Below are positions 25,436-33,767 of a DNA stretch of 64,000 bases, in pieces; position 1 is the first letter of the stretch, and every line of letters starts with the position of its first letter. The notes beneath the pieces were generated by a model. It was not told where the DNA came from and ran no database searches. It was given only the letters and a program-made list of their open reading frames with translations. A program made the translations under genes and the position numbers. Source of the stretch: FEB-35 sp050263095 (lineage in GTDB: Bacteria; Desulfobacterota; Deferrimicrobia; Deferrimicrobiales; Deferrimicrobiaceae); NCBI GenBank assembly GCA_050263095.1, contig JBLNEW010000019.1:8032-72031 (forward strand), read 5' to 3'.

Positions 25436-26741
25436 GGCGGATCACCTCCTCCTGGAGCTCCATGAGGAAAGATGAAGCTTCCAAGTCGGAGAAAACCCTC
25501 CCCATCGCGGCAACCGCTACTCCATGCAGCGCAGCGAGAGGTCGGAAGGCTTCGCGGGCACCAATCCGTCCCGCGGGGGGCAGGACCTCTTCCAGCAGGC
25601 CGGGGATGCGCCCAAGCCCGTCAAGGTCGATCCGGTCCCGCACCCTTGGGGGGGGGAGATCGCGTCCGAGCCATTCCGTCAAGGCGCGCGGCGACAGTTC
25701 GCTCGGGGGAAGGAGGTCCAGCAGGCCCAACTCCTTCATGCGCTCGGCCCGTATCAGCTGCTCCGTGCGCGGCCGGACGCGCGGAACTATCAGCGCTGTT
25801 TTTTCGAAGGAAAGCACTTCACCTATCGTGTTGTATCCGCCCATCGCCACGACCCGGTCCGCCCGCTTCAGCAGCGGAATCGGCTGGTGGAGGAACTCTA
25901 TGACCCTGAGGCGCGGGCGGCTTTCCGAGTACCCGATGATTCGCGAGCGGTCCTTCGCCGGCATCATCGGCCCCGTCAGGATCACGCCGCTCATGTCCGG
26001 AGGGAAGTCCACCTGGGCGAATGCTTCGGCGAGAGGAGCCCCGTCCTCTCCACCTCCAAGCAGGCAGAGCGCGATGCGGCCTTCAGGGGACAGCAGCCCC
26101 GACACGCCGTCGTCGGTTCCATGCGGATCGAATTCGAGCCAACGGCTCTGGTCGAGGAATCCCGAGTATCGGACCTTGGATGCCACGTCCTCGCAGAAAC
26201 CGTATTCCATTATCGGATCGAACACGGAGGGATCCCCGTAGACCCACACCGAATCGTAATATCGGCGGATCGCCTCGTCGTTGCGCGCCTCCTTCCATTC
26301 CCTGACCACCGATTGCGTTTCGTCCAGCACGTCCCGCAGGCCCAGGATGCAGCGGGTGCCGCCACGTCGATGCAGCGCCTCCAGCGCCGGTTCGAGCTCC
26401 CCCATTGCCCCGCGGGGGACTTTGTCGACGATCAGCGCATCCGGCTTGAACGCTTCCAGGGCGGCGGCGATCGTGTTCGCGCGCAGCGAGATGAGCTCGT
26501 CGGTTCCCAATCCCAGGCGGCGCGGCCTGTACTTGCCGTCCGGATCCTTTCGAAGGGCGGGTAGGGCAAGGCAATCCGCGCCGGGCGGGATCGAAAAGGC
26601 GGTCGACTCGGGCGCACCGGCTATAAGTAGGACATCAGCCGCATAGCGGACGAGGGAATGTGCTATCAGGAGGTTCCGGCGCGTGTGGCCGAATCCTACG
26701 GTATCGTGTGAATAAAGGGCTATTCGACAATTCGGCCTCAT
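25425..26741 (-). CDS. GT28-like predicted glycosyltransferase, first gene of the glycan operon
   Basis: The 438-residue protein begins RIALYSHDTVGFGHTRRNLLIAHSL, a GHxRR pattern found in the MurG/UGT-related 'predicted glycosyltransferase' family, and carries a C-terminal donor site with VVAMGGYNTIGEVLSFEKTALIVPR and RTEQLIRAERM. The middle (residues 140-220) includes GLRDVLDETQSVVREW and YDSVWVYGDPSVFDP. No membrane segment is visible. It leads six overlapping genes (this, two GT4, ABC exporter, two kinases). A 130-bp upstream palindrome may control it. Confidence 0.85.
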   Translation of the reverse strand: MRPNCRIALYSHDTVGFGHTRRNLLIAHSLVRYAADVLLIAGAPESTAFSIPPGADCLALPALRKDPDGKYRPRRLGLGTDELISLRANTIAAALEAFKPDALIVDKVPRGAMGELEPALEALHRRGGTRCILGLRDVLDETQSVVREWKEARNDEAIRRYYDSVWVYGDPSVFDPIMEYGFCEDVASKVRYSGFLDQSRWLEFDPHGTDDGVSGLLSPEGRIALCLLGGGEDGAPLAEAFAQVDFPPDMSGVILTGPMMPAKDRSRIIGYSESRPRLRVIEFLHQPIPLLKRADRVVAMGGYNTIGEVLSFEKTALIVPRVRPRTEQLIRAERMKELGLLDLLPPSELSPRALTEWLGRDLPPPRVRDRIDLDGLGRIPGLLEEVLPPAGRIGAREAFRPLAALHGVAVAAMGRVFSDLEASSFLMELQEEVIRLVV

Positions 26742-27289
26742 GACGTGCCCTGCGCTTTCTCCCCACCCGGTTTTAAGTTTCGCCTACCCTTTAATGCAGC
26801 ATCCGCCGATGATTCCCTTTCGAAATTTATGTACGTGTTGGATTCGGGTATTTGCAGGCAGGTTTCAGGAATTGGGAAAATTTTCCCAACTTATGGTAGG
26901 ACGTTGATCTCCGCGTGCGAGCCGGAAATAGGAGAAGTTACGAAAATACTTATTGAACTCGGATACCCTTAACGGAAATTCGATCGGTGAAAAAGGTTGC
27001 ATATTCGCCTCCGCAACCGTATTTATCACCCCGTCCTTCAAAGATTGAGGCGGCGCGGCCGGTTTATTCGCCCATGCGAAACGCAGGACCAGGTACGCAA
27101 GGGCAGGGCGGGGCATCTTAATTACCTTGGGAGAGAGGATGCGATGGCATTCCGAAACCCGGGTGGCTGCCTTCATCGAGTTGCGATACAATCCCGCCCG
27201 ACCGTGGCGAGCGGAAAATCCCGAAAGATTGCCTGTTTGGACGCCCGGCGCCGTTGCGCGGCACTGGGGGAAGGACGTAAACTGAAAAA
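26742..27289. other. 548-bp divergent intergenic region, AT-richer than its surroundings
   Basis: Two short open frames (26745-26972 plus, 26865-27191 minus) overlap each other, have no ribosome site and match no family I know, so they are not called. The region holds an 18-bp perfect palindrome at 26872-26889, a 6-bp stem hairpin GGTTGC/GCAACC at 26995-27018, and stretches that are clearly lower in GC than the flanking genes. It must carry the promoters of the leftward glycan operon and the rightward RND operon. Confidence 0.5.
26872..26889. promoter_or_regulatory. 18-bp perfect palindrome, likely operator
   Basis: TTGGGAAAATTTTCCCAA reads the same on both strands. It lies 130 bp upstream of the GT28-like gene and 400 bp upstream of the RND adaptor gene. 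Symmetry and location suggest binding of a dimeric regulator; the regulator is unknown. Confidence 0.5.
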
Positions 27290-28519
27290 ATGTGCAGGCG
27301 GATGAGGAATTTTAACGGAATCGGCGCGACGGCGCTCGTCGCCGCCGCGGTGCTGGGCATGGCGTGCGCGTCCTGCCAGCGCGAGGCGCCGGCCGCTCGC
27401 GGCGGAACCGGCGCCAAGGCGCAGGAGCCCCGCCCGGTGCGCGTCGCCGCGGTGGCGGAAGGCAAACTGCCGCGCACGGTCGTCGTAACCGGCACGCTCG
27501 CCGCCGACGAGGAGATCGCCGCGGGGTTCAAGGTCGCCGGCCGCGTGAGCGAAGTGGCGGTCGATCTCGGCAGCCGGGTCCGAAAAGGGCAGGTCCTGGC
27601 GCGGCTTGATCCCACGGACTTCCGCATCCGCGTCGAGCAGGCGGAAGCCGCTCTCCGGCAGGTGCGCGCGGGACTGGGCCTCATCCCGGATGGAACAGAC
27701 GACCGCGTGGATCCGGAAAAGACGGCGCTCGTGCGCGAGGCGCGGGCGGTGCTCACCGAAGCGAGCCTTAACCGGGAACGAATGGCGCAGCTCCGGGAGA
27801 AGGACCTGATCGCCCGGGCGGAGTTCGATGCCGCGGTGTCGCGGTTCATGGTCGCGGAGGGGCGCTACCAGGCCGCCGTTGAGGATGTACGGAACCGCCA
27901 GGAGCTTCTCTCCGAACGGCGCTCGTCGCTCTCGCTGGCGCGGCAGCAGCTAGCCGACGCCGTCCTGCACGCCCCCATCGACGGCGCCGTGAGGGAGCGC
28001 AGGGCTTCGGTTGGCGAGTTCCTCGCCGCGGGCGCGCCGGTGGTCCAGCTTGTCCGGATCCATCCCCTGCGCCTGCGGGTGGCGGTCCCCGAGCGGGATG
28101 CGGCCGCCGTCAGGATCGGGCAGCCGGTCCGCGTGCGTCCGGAAGGTGCTTCCGCCGAGCATTCGGGGCGGGTGGTCCGCTTGAGCCCCGCCATCCAGGA
28201 GCAGAACCGGACGCTGGTCGTGGAGGCGGAGGTCGCGAACAATGAGGGCAGGCTCCGCCCCGGATCGTTCGCGAGAGCGGAGATCGTCGTCGAGCCCGAT
28301 CGCGCCGCGGTCCTCGTGCCGGCGACGGCGATAGTGACCTTCGCAGGCATAGAGAAGGTGTTCGGCGTCAAGGACGGCCTTGCCGTGGAGAAGCGGATAC
28401 GGACCGGACGGCGCTCGGGGGACCGGGTGGAGGTCCTCGAGGGGCTCGCATCGGGCGAGCAGGTCGTCGTCGAACCCGGCAACCTCGCCGGCGGGCTGCC
28501 GGTCACAGTGACGAAGTAG
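27290..28519 (+). CDS. RND efflux periplasmic adaptor lipoprotein
   Basis: The 409-residue membrane fusion protein has a lipoprotein signal (AAAVLGMACASC) placing the mature N-terminal Cys about residue 29, paired biotinyl-lipoyl half-motifs (VAVDLGSRVRKGQVLARL and DAVLHAPIDGAVRERRA) flanking an alpha-hairpin of about 130 residues, then beta-barrel and membrane-proximal domains ending VVEPGNLAGGLPVTV. It bridges the inner-membrane pump encoded 7 bp downstream to an outer membrane channel that is not encoded here. An alternative ATG lies at 27302. Confidence 0.92.
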   Translation: MCRRMRNFNGIGATALVAAAVLGMACASCQREAPAARGGTGAKAQEPRPVRVAAVAEGKLPRTVVVTGTLAADEEIAAGFKVAGRVSEVAVDLGSRVRKGQVLARLDPTDFRIRVEQAEAALRQVRAGLGLIPDGTDDRVDPEKTALVREARAVLTEASLNRERMAQLREKDLIARAEFDAAVSRFMVAEGRYQAAVEDVRNRQELLSERRSSLSLARQQLADAVLHAPIDGAVRERRASVGEFLAAGAPVVQLVRIHPLRLRVAVPERDAAAVRIGQPVRVRPEGASAEHSGRVVRLSPAIQEQNRTLVVEAEVANNEGRLRPGSFARAEIVVEPDRAAVLVPATAIVTFAGIEKVFGVKDGLAVEKRIRTGRRSGDRVEVLEGLASGEQVVVEPGNLAGGLPVTVTK

Positions 28520-28526
28520 GCCGGCC

Positions 28527-31500
28527 GTGCAGAAGCTGGCCGAAATCTGCATCCGGCGTCCGGTCTTTGCCGCCATGATCATCCTGGCGCTGGTCGTGGT
28601 CGGGGCTTCAAGCTACGTGCGCCTCGGCGTGGACCGGTTCCCGTCCGTCGACCTTCCCACCGTCTCGATCCGTACAACGCTGCCCGGAGCCTCCACCGAA
28701 GAGATGGAGACCGAGATCTCCAAGCGGATCGAGGAGGCGGTCAACACGGTTGAAGGAATCGACGAGCTGCGGTCGATCTCGGGGCCCGGATCCTCCATCG
28801 TGATAGTCACCTTCAACCTCAACAGGAACATAGATACGGCGGCGCAGGACGTGCGGGATCGGGTCGCCACCGTTCTGCGCGACCTGCCCGAGGATGCGAC
28901 CCCGCCCATCATCTCCAAGTTCGACAACGACCAGCAGCCGGTCGTGACCGTCGCCCTGGCAGGCGACCGGTCCCTGCGTGAGCTGACCGAACTTGCCGAC
29001 AAGGCGGTGAAGGTCCGGCTGGAGAGATCGGCGGGCGTCGGAGAAGTGCGGATCGTTGGCGGGCTCGAGCGCGCGGTGAACGTGTGGGTGGAGGCTGACC
29101 GGCTCGCGGCTTACGGCATCCCGATAACCGCGGTGCGGGACGCTATCGTCCGGCAGAACGCGGACGCGGCCGGCGGAAACGTCACCGGCAGCGCTAGGGA
29201 GGAGACGCTGCGGACGATCGGCCGGGTCGCCGATCCGCGGTCATTCGACGACCTGGTGGTCGCCACGATCGCGGGATCGCAGGTCCGCATTCGGGACGTG
29301 GGCCGGGCGGAGGACGGGACCAAGGAGCAGCGCTCCACGGCAAGGATCAACGGGGTTCCCACGGTGGTCCTCGAAGTGCGGCGCCAGTCCGGCGCCAACA
29401 CCGTGGCCGTCATCGAGGGGGTAAAGAAAAGCATAGCCGCCGCCTCGCGTGAGCTGCCGGCCGGGATCGGCCTTACGATCGTCCAGGACCAGTCGCGATA
29501 CATCTACGCCGCCCTGCACGAGATAAACGTTCACCTGGTCCTGGGGAGCATCCTGGCGTCGCTCGTCGTCTTCGCGTTCATGAGGAGCTGGCGCTCGACG
29601 GCGATTGCCGCGGTTGCGATACCGGCTTCGGTCGTATCGACCTTCGGCATGATGTGGGCGCTGGACTTCACGCTCAACAGCGTGACGATGCTTGCGCTCG
29701 TCCTGATGGTCGGAATCGTGATCGACGACGCGATCGTCGTCCTCGAGAATACGTTCCGGTTCGTCGAGGAGAAGCGGATGTCGCCGTTCGAGGCGGCGCG
29801 GGCCGCCACCGCCGACATCGGCCTGGCTGTGATGGCCACCACGTTCTCTCTGGTCGTCATCTTCATCCCGGTGTCCTTCATGTCCAGCGTATCGGGCCGC
29901 TTCCTTTACCAGTTCGGCATTACGGCGGCCGTGGCGGTGATGGTGAGCCTGCTCGTATCCTTCACATTGACCCCCATGATGAGCGCGAGGCTCCTTGGGC
30001 CCGAGGCGGGGGGACACGGCGCACCGGCGGGCGCGCCCAGGTCCCGGGGGGGATTCTACCGGCGGCTCGACGAGGGATATTCACGGGCGCTGTCCTTCGC
30101 CATGCGTCACCGGACCGGGGCCGCCATGCTGTCGCTGGGCGTCATCCTGTCGGCGGTCCCCCTGTACCTGCTGATCCGGCAGGACTACCTGCCGGCCAAT
30201 GCGGACGAAGGGGAGTTCAACGTGACCGTGAGCGCTCCGCAGGGAACGAGCCTGGCGAGCATGGACGAGATAATGCGAAAAATCGAAGGCGAGATACGGA
30301 CCGTGCCCGGCGTGAATCTGGTGCTCGCCACGACCGGGGGCGGGTTTCTGGGCTCCGTGAACGACGGGCGGGCGTACGTCCAGCTTGCACCCCACGGCGA
30401 TCGCGTATTATCGATCTCCAGGATTGCGCGGGCTCTTTTCGCCGGCGATCCCATCGCCGCGTTCCGCGGGAACGTCTCCCAGCGCGAGGTGATGCGGGAG
30501 GTTCGGAACAGGCTTCGGAAATATCGCGACTTGAGAATCGCGGTCCGCAACATAGTCGGGTTCAACATCGGCGGGGGCAGCTTCGACGTGGACTTCGTCA
30601 TCCGGGGGCCTGACCTCCAGGCGCTGTCGACCTACGCCGAGCGCCTGCGGGACCGCTCGGAGGCGCTCGGCCTGCTCGACGCCGATACGACGCTCAAGCT
30701 CGACAAGCCGGAGCTGCGGGTTCAGATCGACAGGGCCCGCGCCGCGGATCTTCGCGTCGATCCCGAGCGGGTGGGGACGGCGGTGCGGCTCATGGTCGGC
30801 GGGGAGGAGGAGGTATCCCGCTTCCGCGACCCCGCGGTCAACGAGGATTACGACGTCCAGCTTCGACTGCGGGAGCAGGACCGCACCGACCCCGAAGCTA
30901 TCGGCCGGCTCTACGTGTCCGGGGAGGGCGGCGGACTCGTCCAGCTCTCCAGCCTGGCGCGGATCGAGCGGGTGCCGAGCGCATCGCGGATCGACCGCCT
31001 CGACCGCCAGCGGGAGGTGCGCCTCCGGGCTTCGATAGCGCCCGGATTCGCATTGGCGGACCGGCTGGATGCGCTCCGGTCCGAAGTTACGGGGATGGGT
31101 CTGCCGTCCGGCTATACGACCAGCATTTCCGGACGCGGGCGGGAGCTGGAGCGGACGTTCGGCGAGTTCATATGGGCTTTCGCCCTGTCCATCGTCTTCA
31201 TGTACATGATTCTCGCTTCGCAGTTCGAGAACCTGGTCCACCCGCTCACGATACTGCTCTCCCTCCCGCTGTGCGTGCCATTCGCGCTCTTGTCGATATG
31301 GATTGCCGGGCACACCCTCAATCTTTACTCGGCTCTCGGGATCCTCGTGCTCTTCGGCGTGGTGAAGAAAAACGCCATCCTCCAGATCGACCATATGAAC
31401 AACCTGCGCGCGGCCGGCATGGACCGGGCGGCGGCCATCCTGCAGGGAAACCGCGACCGTCTCCGGCCGATCCTCATGACAACGCTCACGTTCGTGGCCG

Positions 31501-31784
31501 GCATGATCCCCCTGGCCGTGGGCACCGGGCCGGGCGCCGAGGAGCGGCGCGTGATCGCGGTGGTCGTGATCGGCGGCCAGTCGCTCTCCCTGCTTCTCAC
31601 GCTGCTTGCCACGCCGGTCGTCTACTCCTACCTCGACGACCTGGGAATTTCGTTCCGCCCTGGGCGCAAAGCCGTGCCGGCGGCAAAGGCCCCCGCCCAC
31701 GCCGCGGCGGCGATCTCGAGCAGGTCCGACAAGGCAGCCGATCGAACTTCGGCGATGGATGGCGGGCGGGGGACTTCCGAATAG
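28527..31784 (+). CDS. RND efflux pump, HAE1/AcrB type
   Basis: The 1085-residue proton-driven transporter begins at a GTG with KLAEICIRRPVFAAMIILAL (TM1), followed by a periplasmic porter domain, and the proton-relay helix MVGIVIDDAIVVLENTFR with paired Asp. A second half repeats the fold (FIWAFALSIVFMYMILASQ, LFGVVKKNAILQIDHMN). It forms a trimer that takes substrates from the periplasm and works with the adaptor 7 bp upstream. The C-terminus carries an extra 60-residue Ala/Ser-rich cytoplasmic tail. The substrate cannot be inferred from sequence; it is a distant paralogue of the pump at 41399-44569. Confidence 0.94.
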   Translation: MQKLAEICIRRPVFAAMIILALVVVGASSYVRLGVDRFPSVDLPTVSIRTTLPGASTEEMETEISKRIEEAVNTVEGIDELRSISGPGSSIVIVTFNLNRNIDTAAQDVRDRVATVLRDLPEDATPPIISKFDNDQQPVVTVALAGDRSLRELTELADKAVKVRLERSAGVGEVRIVGGLERAVNVWVEADRLAAYGIPITAVRDAIVRQNADAAGGNVTGSAREETLRTIGRVADPRSFDDLVVATIAGSQVRIRDVGRAEDGTKEQRSTARINGVPTVVLEVRRQSGANTVAVIEGVKKSIAAASRELPAGIGLTIVQDQSRYIYAALHEINVHLVLGSILASLVVFAFMRSWRSTAIAAVAIPASVVSTFGMMWALDFTLNSVTMLALVLMVGIVIDDAIVVLENTFRFVEEKRMSPFEAARAATADIGLAVMATTFSLVVIFIPVSFMSSVSGRFLYQFGITAAVAVMVSLLVSFTLTPMMSARLLGPEAGGHGAPAGAPRSRGGFYRRLDEGYSRALSFAMRHRTGAAMLSLGVILSAVPLYLLIRQDYLPANADEGEFNVTVSAPQGTSLASMDEIMRKIEGEIRTVPGVNLVLATTGGGFLGSVNDGRAYVQLAPHGDRVLSISRIARALFAGDPIAAFRGNVSQREVMREVRNRLRKYRDLRIAVRNIVGFNIGGGSFDVDFVIRGPDLQALSTYAERLRDRSEALGLLDADTTLKLDKPELRVQIDRARAADLRVDPERVGTAVRLMVGGEEEVSRFRDPAVNEDYDVQLRLREQDRTDPEAIGRLYVSGEGGGLVQLSSLARIERVPSASRIDRLDRQREVRLRASIAPGFALADRLDALRSEVTGMGLPSGYTTSISGRGRELERTFGEFIWAFALSIVFMYMILASQFENLVHPLTILLSLPLCVPFALLSIWIAGHTLNLYSALGILVLFGVVKKNAILQIDHMNNLRAAGMDRAAAILQGNRDRLRPILMTTLTFVAGMIPLAVGTGPGAEERRVIAVVVIGGQSLSLLLTLLATPVVYSYLDDLGISFRPGRKAVPAAKAPAHAAAAISSRSDKAADRTSAMDGGRGTSE

Positions 31785-31809
31785 CCGCAGCGACCCTTGA
31801 CGCAAGCGG

Positions 31810-32577
31810 TCAGACCTGAATCGTCTCTCCTTCCTTGAGGAAATCGATGTTGTCACGCTCGAGCGCCTGGATCTCGACCTCGATCTCCGCATGGTACTGG
31901 GGTTTGAGGTGCATGACGTGGATCCTCCGCGGTGGAGCGGACATCTTGCCGATTTCCTTCTCCAGGAGGGAGGGGGTGAGGTGCCCGCTCGCCAGCGCAA
32001 GCTTTTCAAGGCGGTTGGGGAAAGAGGTTTCCACTATGAGGCACTTCACATCGTGGGCTGCCATCTTATCCCAGAACCTGTCGGTCGGCCCCGTGTCCCC
32101 CGCGTACGCGAGTGCCTTCTTCCCGCTGTTTTCCACGATGAATCCGTAGGCCGGCACGGAGTGATGGACTTTTTCCATTATCACGGTGTATCCGTCGATC
32201 TCCACGGCCCTGGACGGGCGGATTGGATGATACTTGAGCACGGGATTCCGTGGGGTCGGAATCTTTGTGAAATCGGGCCATATCCTGTCGTTGAAGATGT
32301 TTTTCCGAAGATCGTGCAGAACATCCTTTCCGCTCATGACGGTGATCGTGTTCCCGGTGTTGCGGATCACCAGATTGTCGAGGAGGAACGGTATCCCCTT
32401 GATGTGGTCGAGATGAGCGTGCGTCAGAAGGATCTTCTGCAGGCCGTGTTCCTCCCGGATGTTGAGGGAGATCGCGACCGTACCCGCGTCCAGGAGGATC
32501 TTTCCGTCGATCAGAAAGGCGGGGCAGTTGTGGCCGGGGACCTCGGAACCGGACGCGCCCAGCACCTTGATTTCCAA
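31810..32577 (-). CDS. Metallo-beta-lactamase-fold hydrolase, class II cyclic-nucleotide phosphodiesterase type
   Basis: The 255-residue protein has the zinc motif LLTHAHLDHIKG (about residues 50-61), a later AYAGDTGPTDRFW and VETSFPN, and a C-terminal HVMHLKPQY. The layout, with a beta-strand start EIKVLGASGSEVPGHNC and a 'HLTPSLL' helix, matches class II 3',5'-cAMP phosphodiesterases and related RNase Z-like hydrolases. The substrate is therefore possibly a cyclic nucleotide, but a general phosphodiesterase is equally possible. No signal peptide is seen. It follows the coiled-coil gene on the same strand after a strong hairpin. Confidence 0.8.
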   Translation of the reverse strand: MEIKVLGASGSEVPGHNCPAFLIDGKILLDAGTVAISLNIREEHGLQKILLTHAHLDHIKGIPFLLDNLVIRNTGNTITVMSGKDVLHDLRKNIFNDRIWPDFTKIPTPRNPVLKYHPIRPSRAVEIDGYTVIMEKVHHSVPAYGFIVENSGKKALAYAGDTGPTDRFWDKMAAHDVKCLIVETSFPNRLEKLALASGHLTPSLLEKEIGKMSAPPRRIHVMHLKPQYHAEIEVEIQALERDNIDFLKEGETIQV

Positions 32578-32602
32578 CGAGCCGGCCTCCCCATGGTCGG
32601 TT

Positions 32603-32633
32603 GCCGCGCCCCATCCGCTAAGCGGGGCGCGGC
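32603..32633 (-). terminator. Strong GC stem-loop downstream of the coiled-coil gene
   Basis: GCCGCGCCCC (32603-32612) and GGGGCGCGGC (32624-32633) pair perfectly over 10 bp around an 11-base loop, 15 bp beyond the stop of the coiled-coil gene. There is no U-run, so it may be a factor-dependent terminator or a 3'-end stabiliser. Confidence 0.45.
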
Positions 32634-32647
32634 ACCGCGGCGTAACG

Positions 32648-32941
32648 TCAAGCTATCTTCTTGAGCTTGGAGATGGCGTTGTCGACGGCTTTTTTAAGGT
32701 CGTCGATGCTGTCCTCGACGCCCGACTTGAGTTTCCCCCAGTTGTTCCCCCCCGCCTCGCGCAACTCGCTGATTCTGTTGCGGGCGGCGGCCTGCTTGGA
32801 GCGCAGCACCTCCATCTGCTCCTGGTACCTGGCTTTTATTTCCGTCTTCGCCTTTTCGGCTTCGGCCCCGAGCTTCGAGACTTCGTCTCCCCACTCCTCG
32901 AGCCTTGCTTCGACCTTTTTTAGATATGCTTTCTTAAGCAT
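32648..32941 (-). CDS. Small coiled-coil protein of unknown function
   Basis: The 97-residue protein starts at the ATG at 32941 behind GGAGGTGGAG; an ATG at 32968 is in frame but badly placed. It is charged and helical over its whole length (KKVEARLEEWGDEVSKLG, AEKAKTEIKARYQEQMEVL), with heptads from about residue 5 to 60 and a second amphipathic helix (SIDDLKKAVDNAISKLKK) at the end. No signal peptide, Cys or catalytic motif is visible. Such small coiled-coil proteins recur in anaerobic bacteria near stress genes, but I cannot assign a role. It sits between cooC and the phosphodiesterase-like gene. Confidence 0.7.
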   Translation of the reverse strand: MLKKAYLKKVEARLEEWGDEVSKLGAEAEKAKTEIKARYQEQMEVLRSKQAAARNRISELREAGGNNWGKLKSGVEDSIDDLKKAVDNAISKLKKIA

Positions 32942-32999
32942 ATTCGACTCCACCTCCTCCCATTCCAATAAGATTTACGGAAGGAAATGCAGGTTTCGC

Positions 33000-33767
33000 C
33001 TATGCGCGGGCGGAAAGGATCGCCCGGGCCGCCCCTTCGAAGTCCTTGTCCACGTAGTCGAAGACGGACCTGCCTTCGAGGTCCCGAAGCGCCAGCTCGT
33101 CGCTGTAGGCGAGAACGACGTCCGCGGACAAACCTTCGCCCGACAGCTGCCGCCGCAGGGCGGGCAGGCTCGCGGGCCTGACCTTGTTGGCGACGATCCG
33201 GGCGTTCCGGATTCCAAGCGCCGGAACCATGGCAAGGATGCGCTTGGCCGTCTCCACGGACCGCATGCCCGCCTCAACGATTATCAGAAGCAGGTCGAGG
33301 CCCTCGACGGCGGCCCTGCCGAACGCCTCCAGCCCCGCCTCGAGGTCCAGGATCACCGACTCGTCCTTCGCAAGGACCAGCCTGCGGACGAGCGCACGCA
33401 CGAAGGCGGTCTGGGGGCAGAAGCATCCTTCCCCTGCCGACTCGATGGTGCCTATCGGCAGGAGTGAGACTCCGCCGTGGCATTTGAGCGCATGGGTCGC
33501 CGCGATGTCCGAAACTTTCGGGTTCAGGATGAACATCCCCCCGGGCTCGCCGGTCGATCCGGTCCTTTCGGCGATAAGGTCCGCCCTTTTGACGAGTGGA
33601 ATCGCGCTGCCGGAGGGAACTCCTAATGCGTTCGCGAGATTGGGGTCGGAGTCCAGGTCGACGAGCAGCACCTTCTGTCCGTCGTCGGAGAGTATCTTCG
33701 ATAGCAGGACCGAAACCGTGGTCTTGCCGGAGCCGCCCTTGCCCGCTACGGCTATCTTCAGGCCCAT
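33000..33767 (-). CDS. cooC: CO dehydrogenase nickel-insertion ATPase CooC
   Basis: The 255-residue MinD/SIMIBI-class ATPase has a deviant Walker A AGKGGSGKTT (8-17), LLVDLDSDPNLANALG, a Cys-containing GEGCFCPQ segment where CooC binds nickel, Walker B VILDLEAGLEAFGR and the nucleotide-base motif ANKVRP. It loads nickel into the C-cluster of CooS. The ATG at 33767 overlaps the end of the upstream FAD oxidoreductase by 10 bp; the longer frame to 34304 is a shadow of that gene. It ends the coo operon. Confidence 0.93.
   Translation of the reverse strand: MGLKIAVAGKGGSGKTTVSVLLSKILSDDGQKVLLVDLDSDPNLANALGVPSGSAIPLVKRADLIAERTGSTGEPGGMFILNPKVSDIAATHALKCHGGVSLLPIGTIESAGEGCFCPQTAFVRALVRRLVLAKDESVILDLEAGLEAFGRAAVEGLDLLLIIVEAGMRSVETAKRILAMVPALGIRNARIVANKVRPASLPALRRQLSGEGLSADVVLAYSDELALRDLEGRSVFDYVDKDFEGAARAILSARA

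Noticed and set aside
26745..27191. Two small overlapping frames in the divergent gap
   Set aside because: They lie on opposite strands over the same bases, lack ribosome sites and have no recognisable domain.
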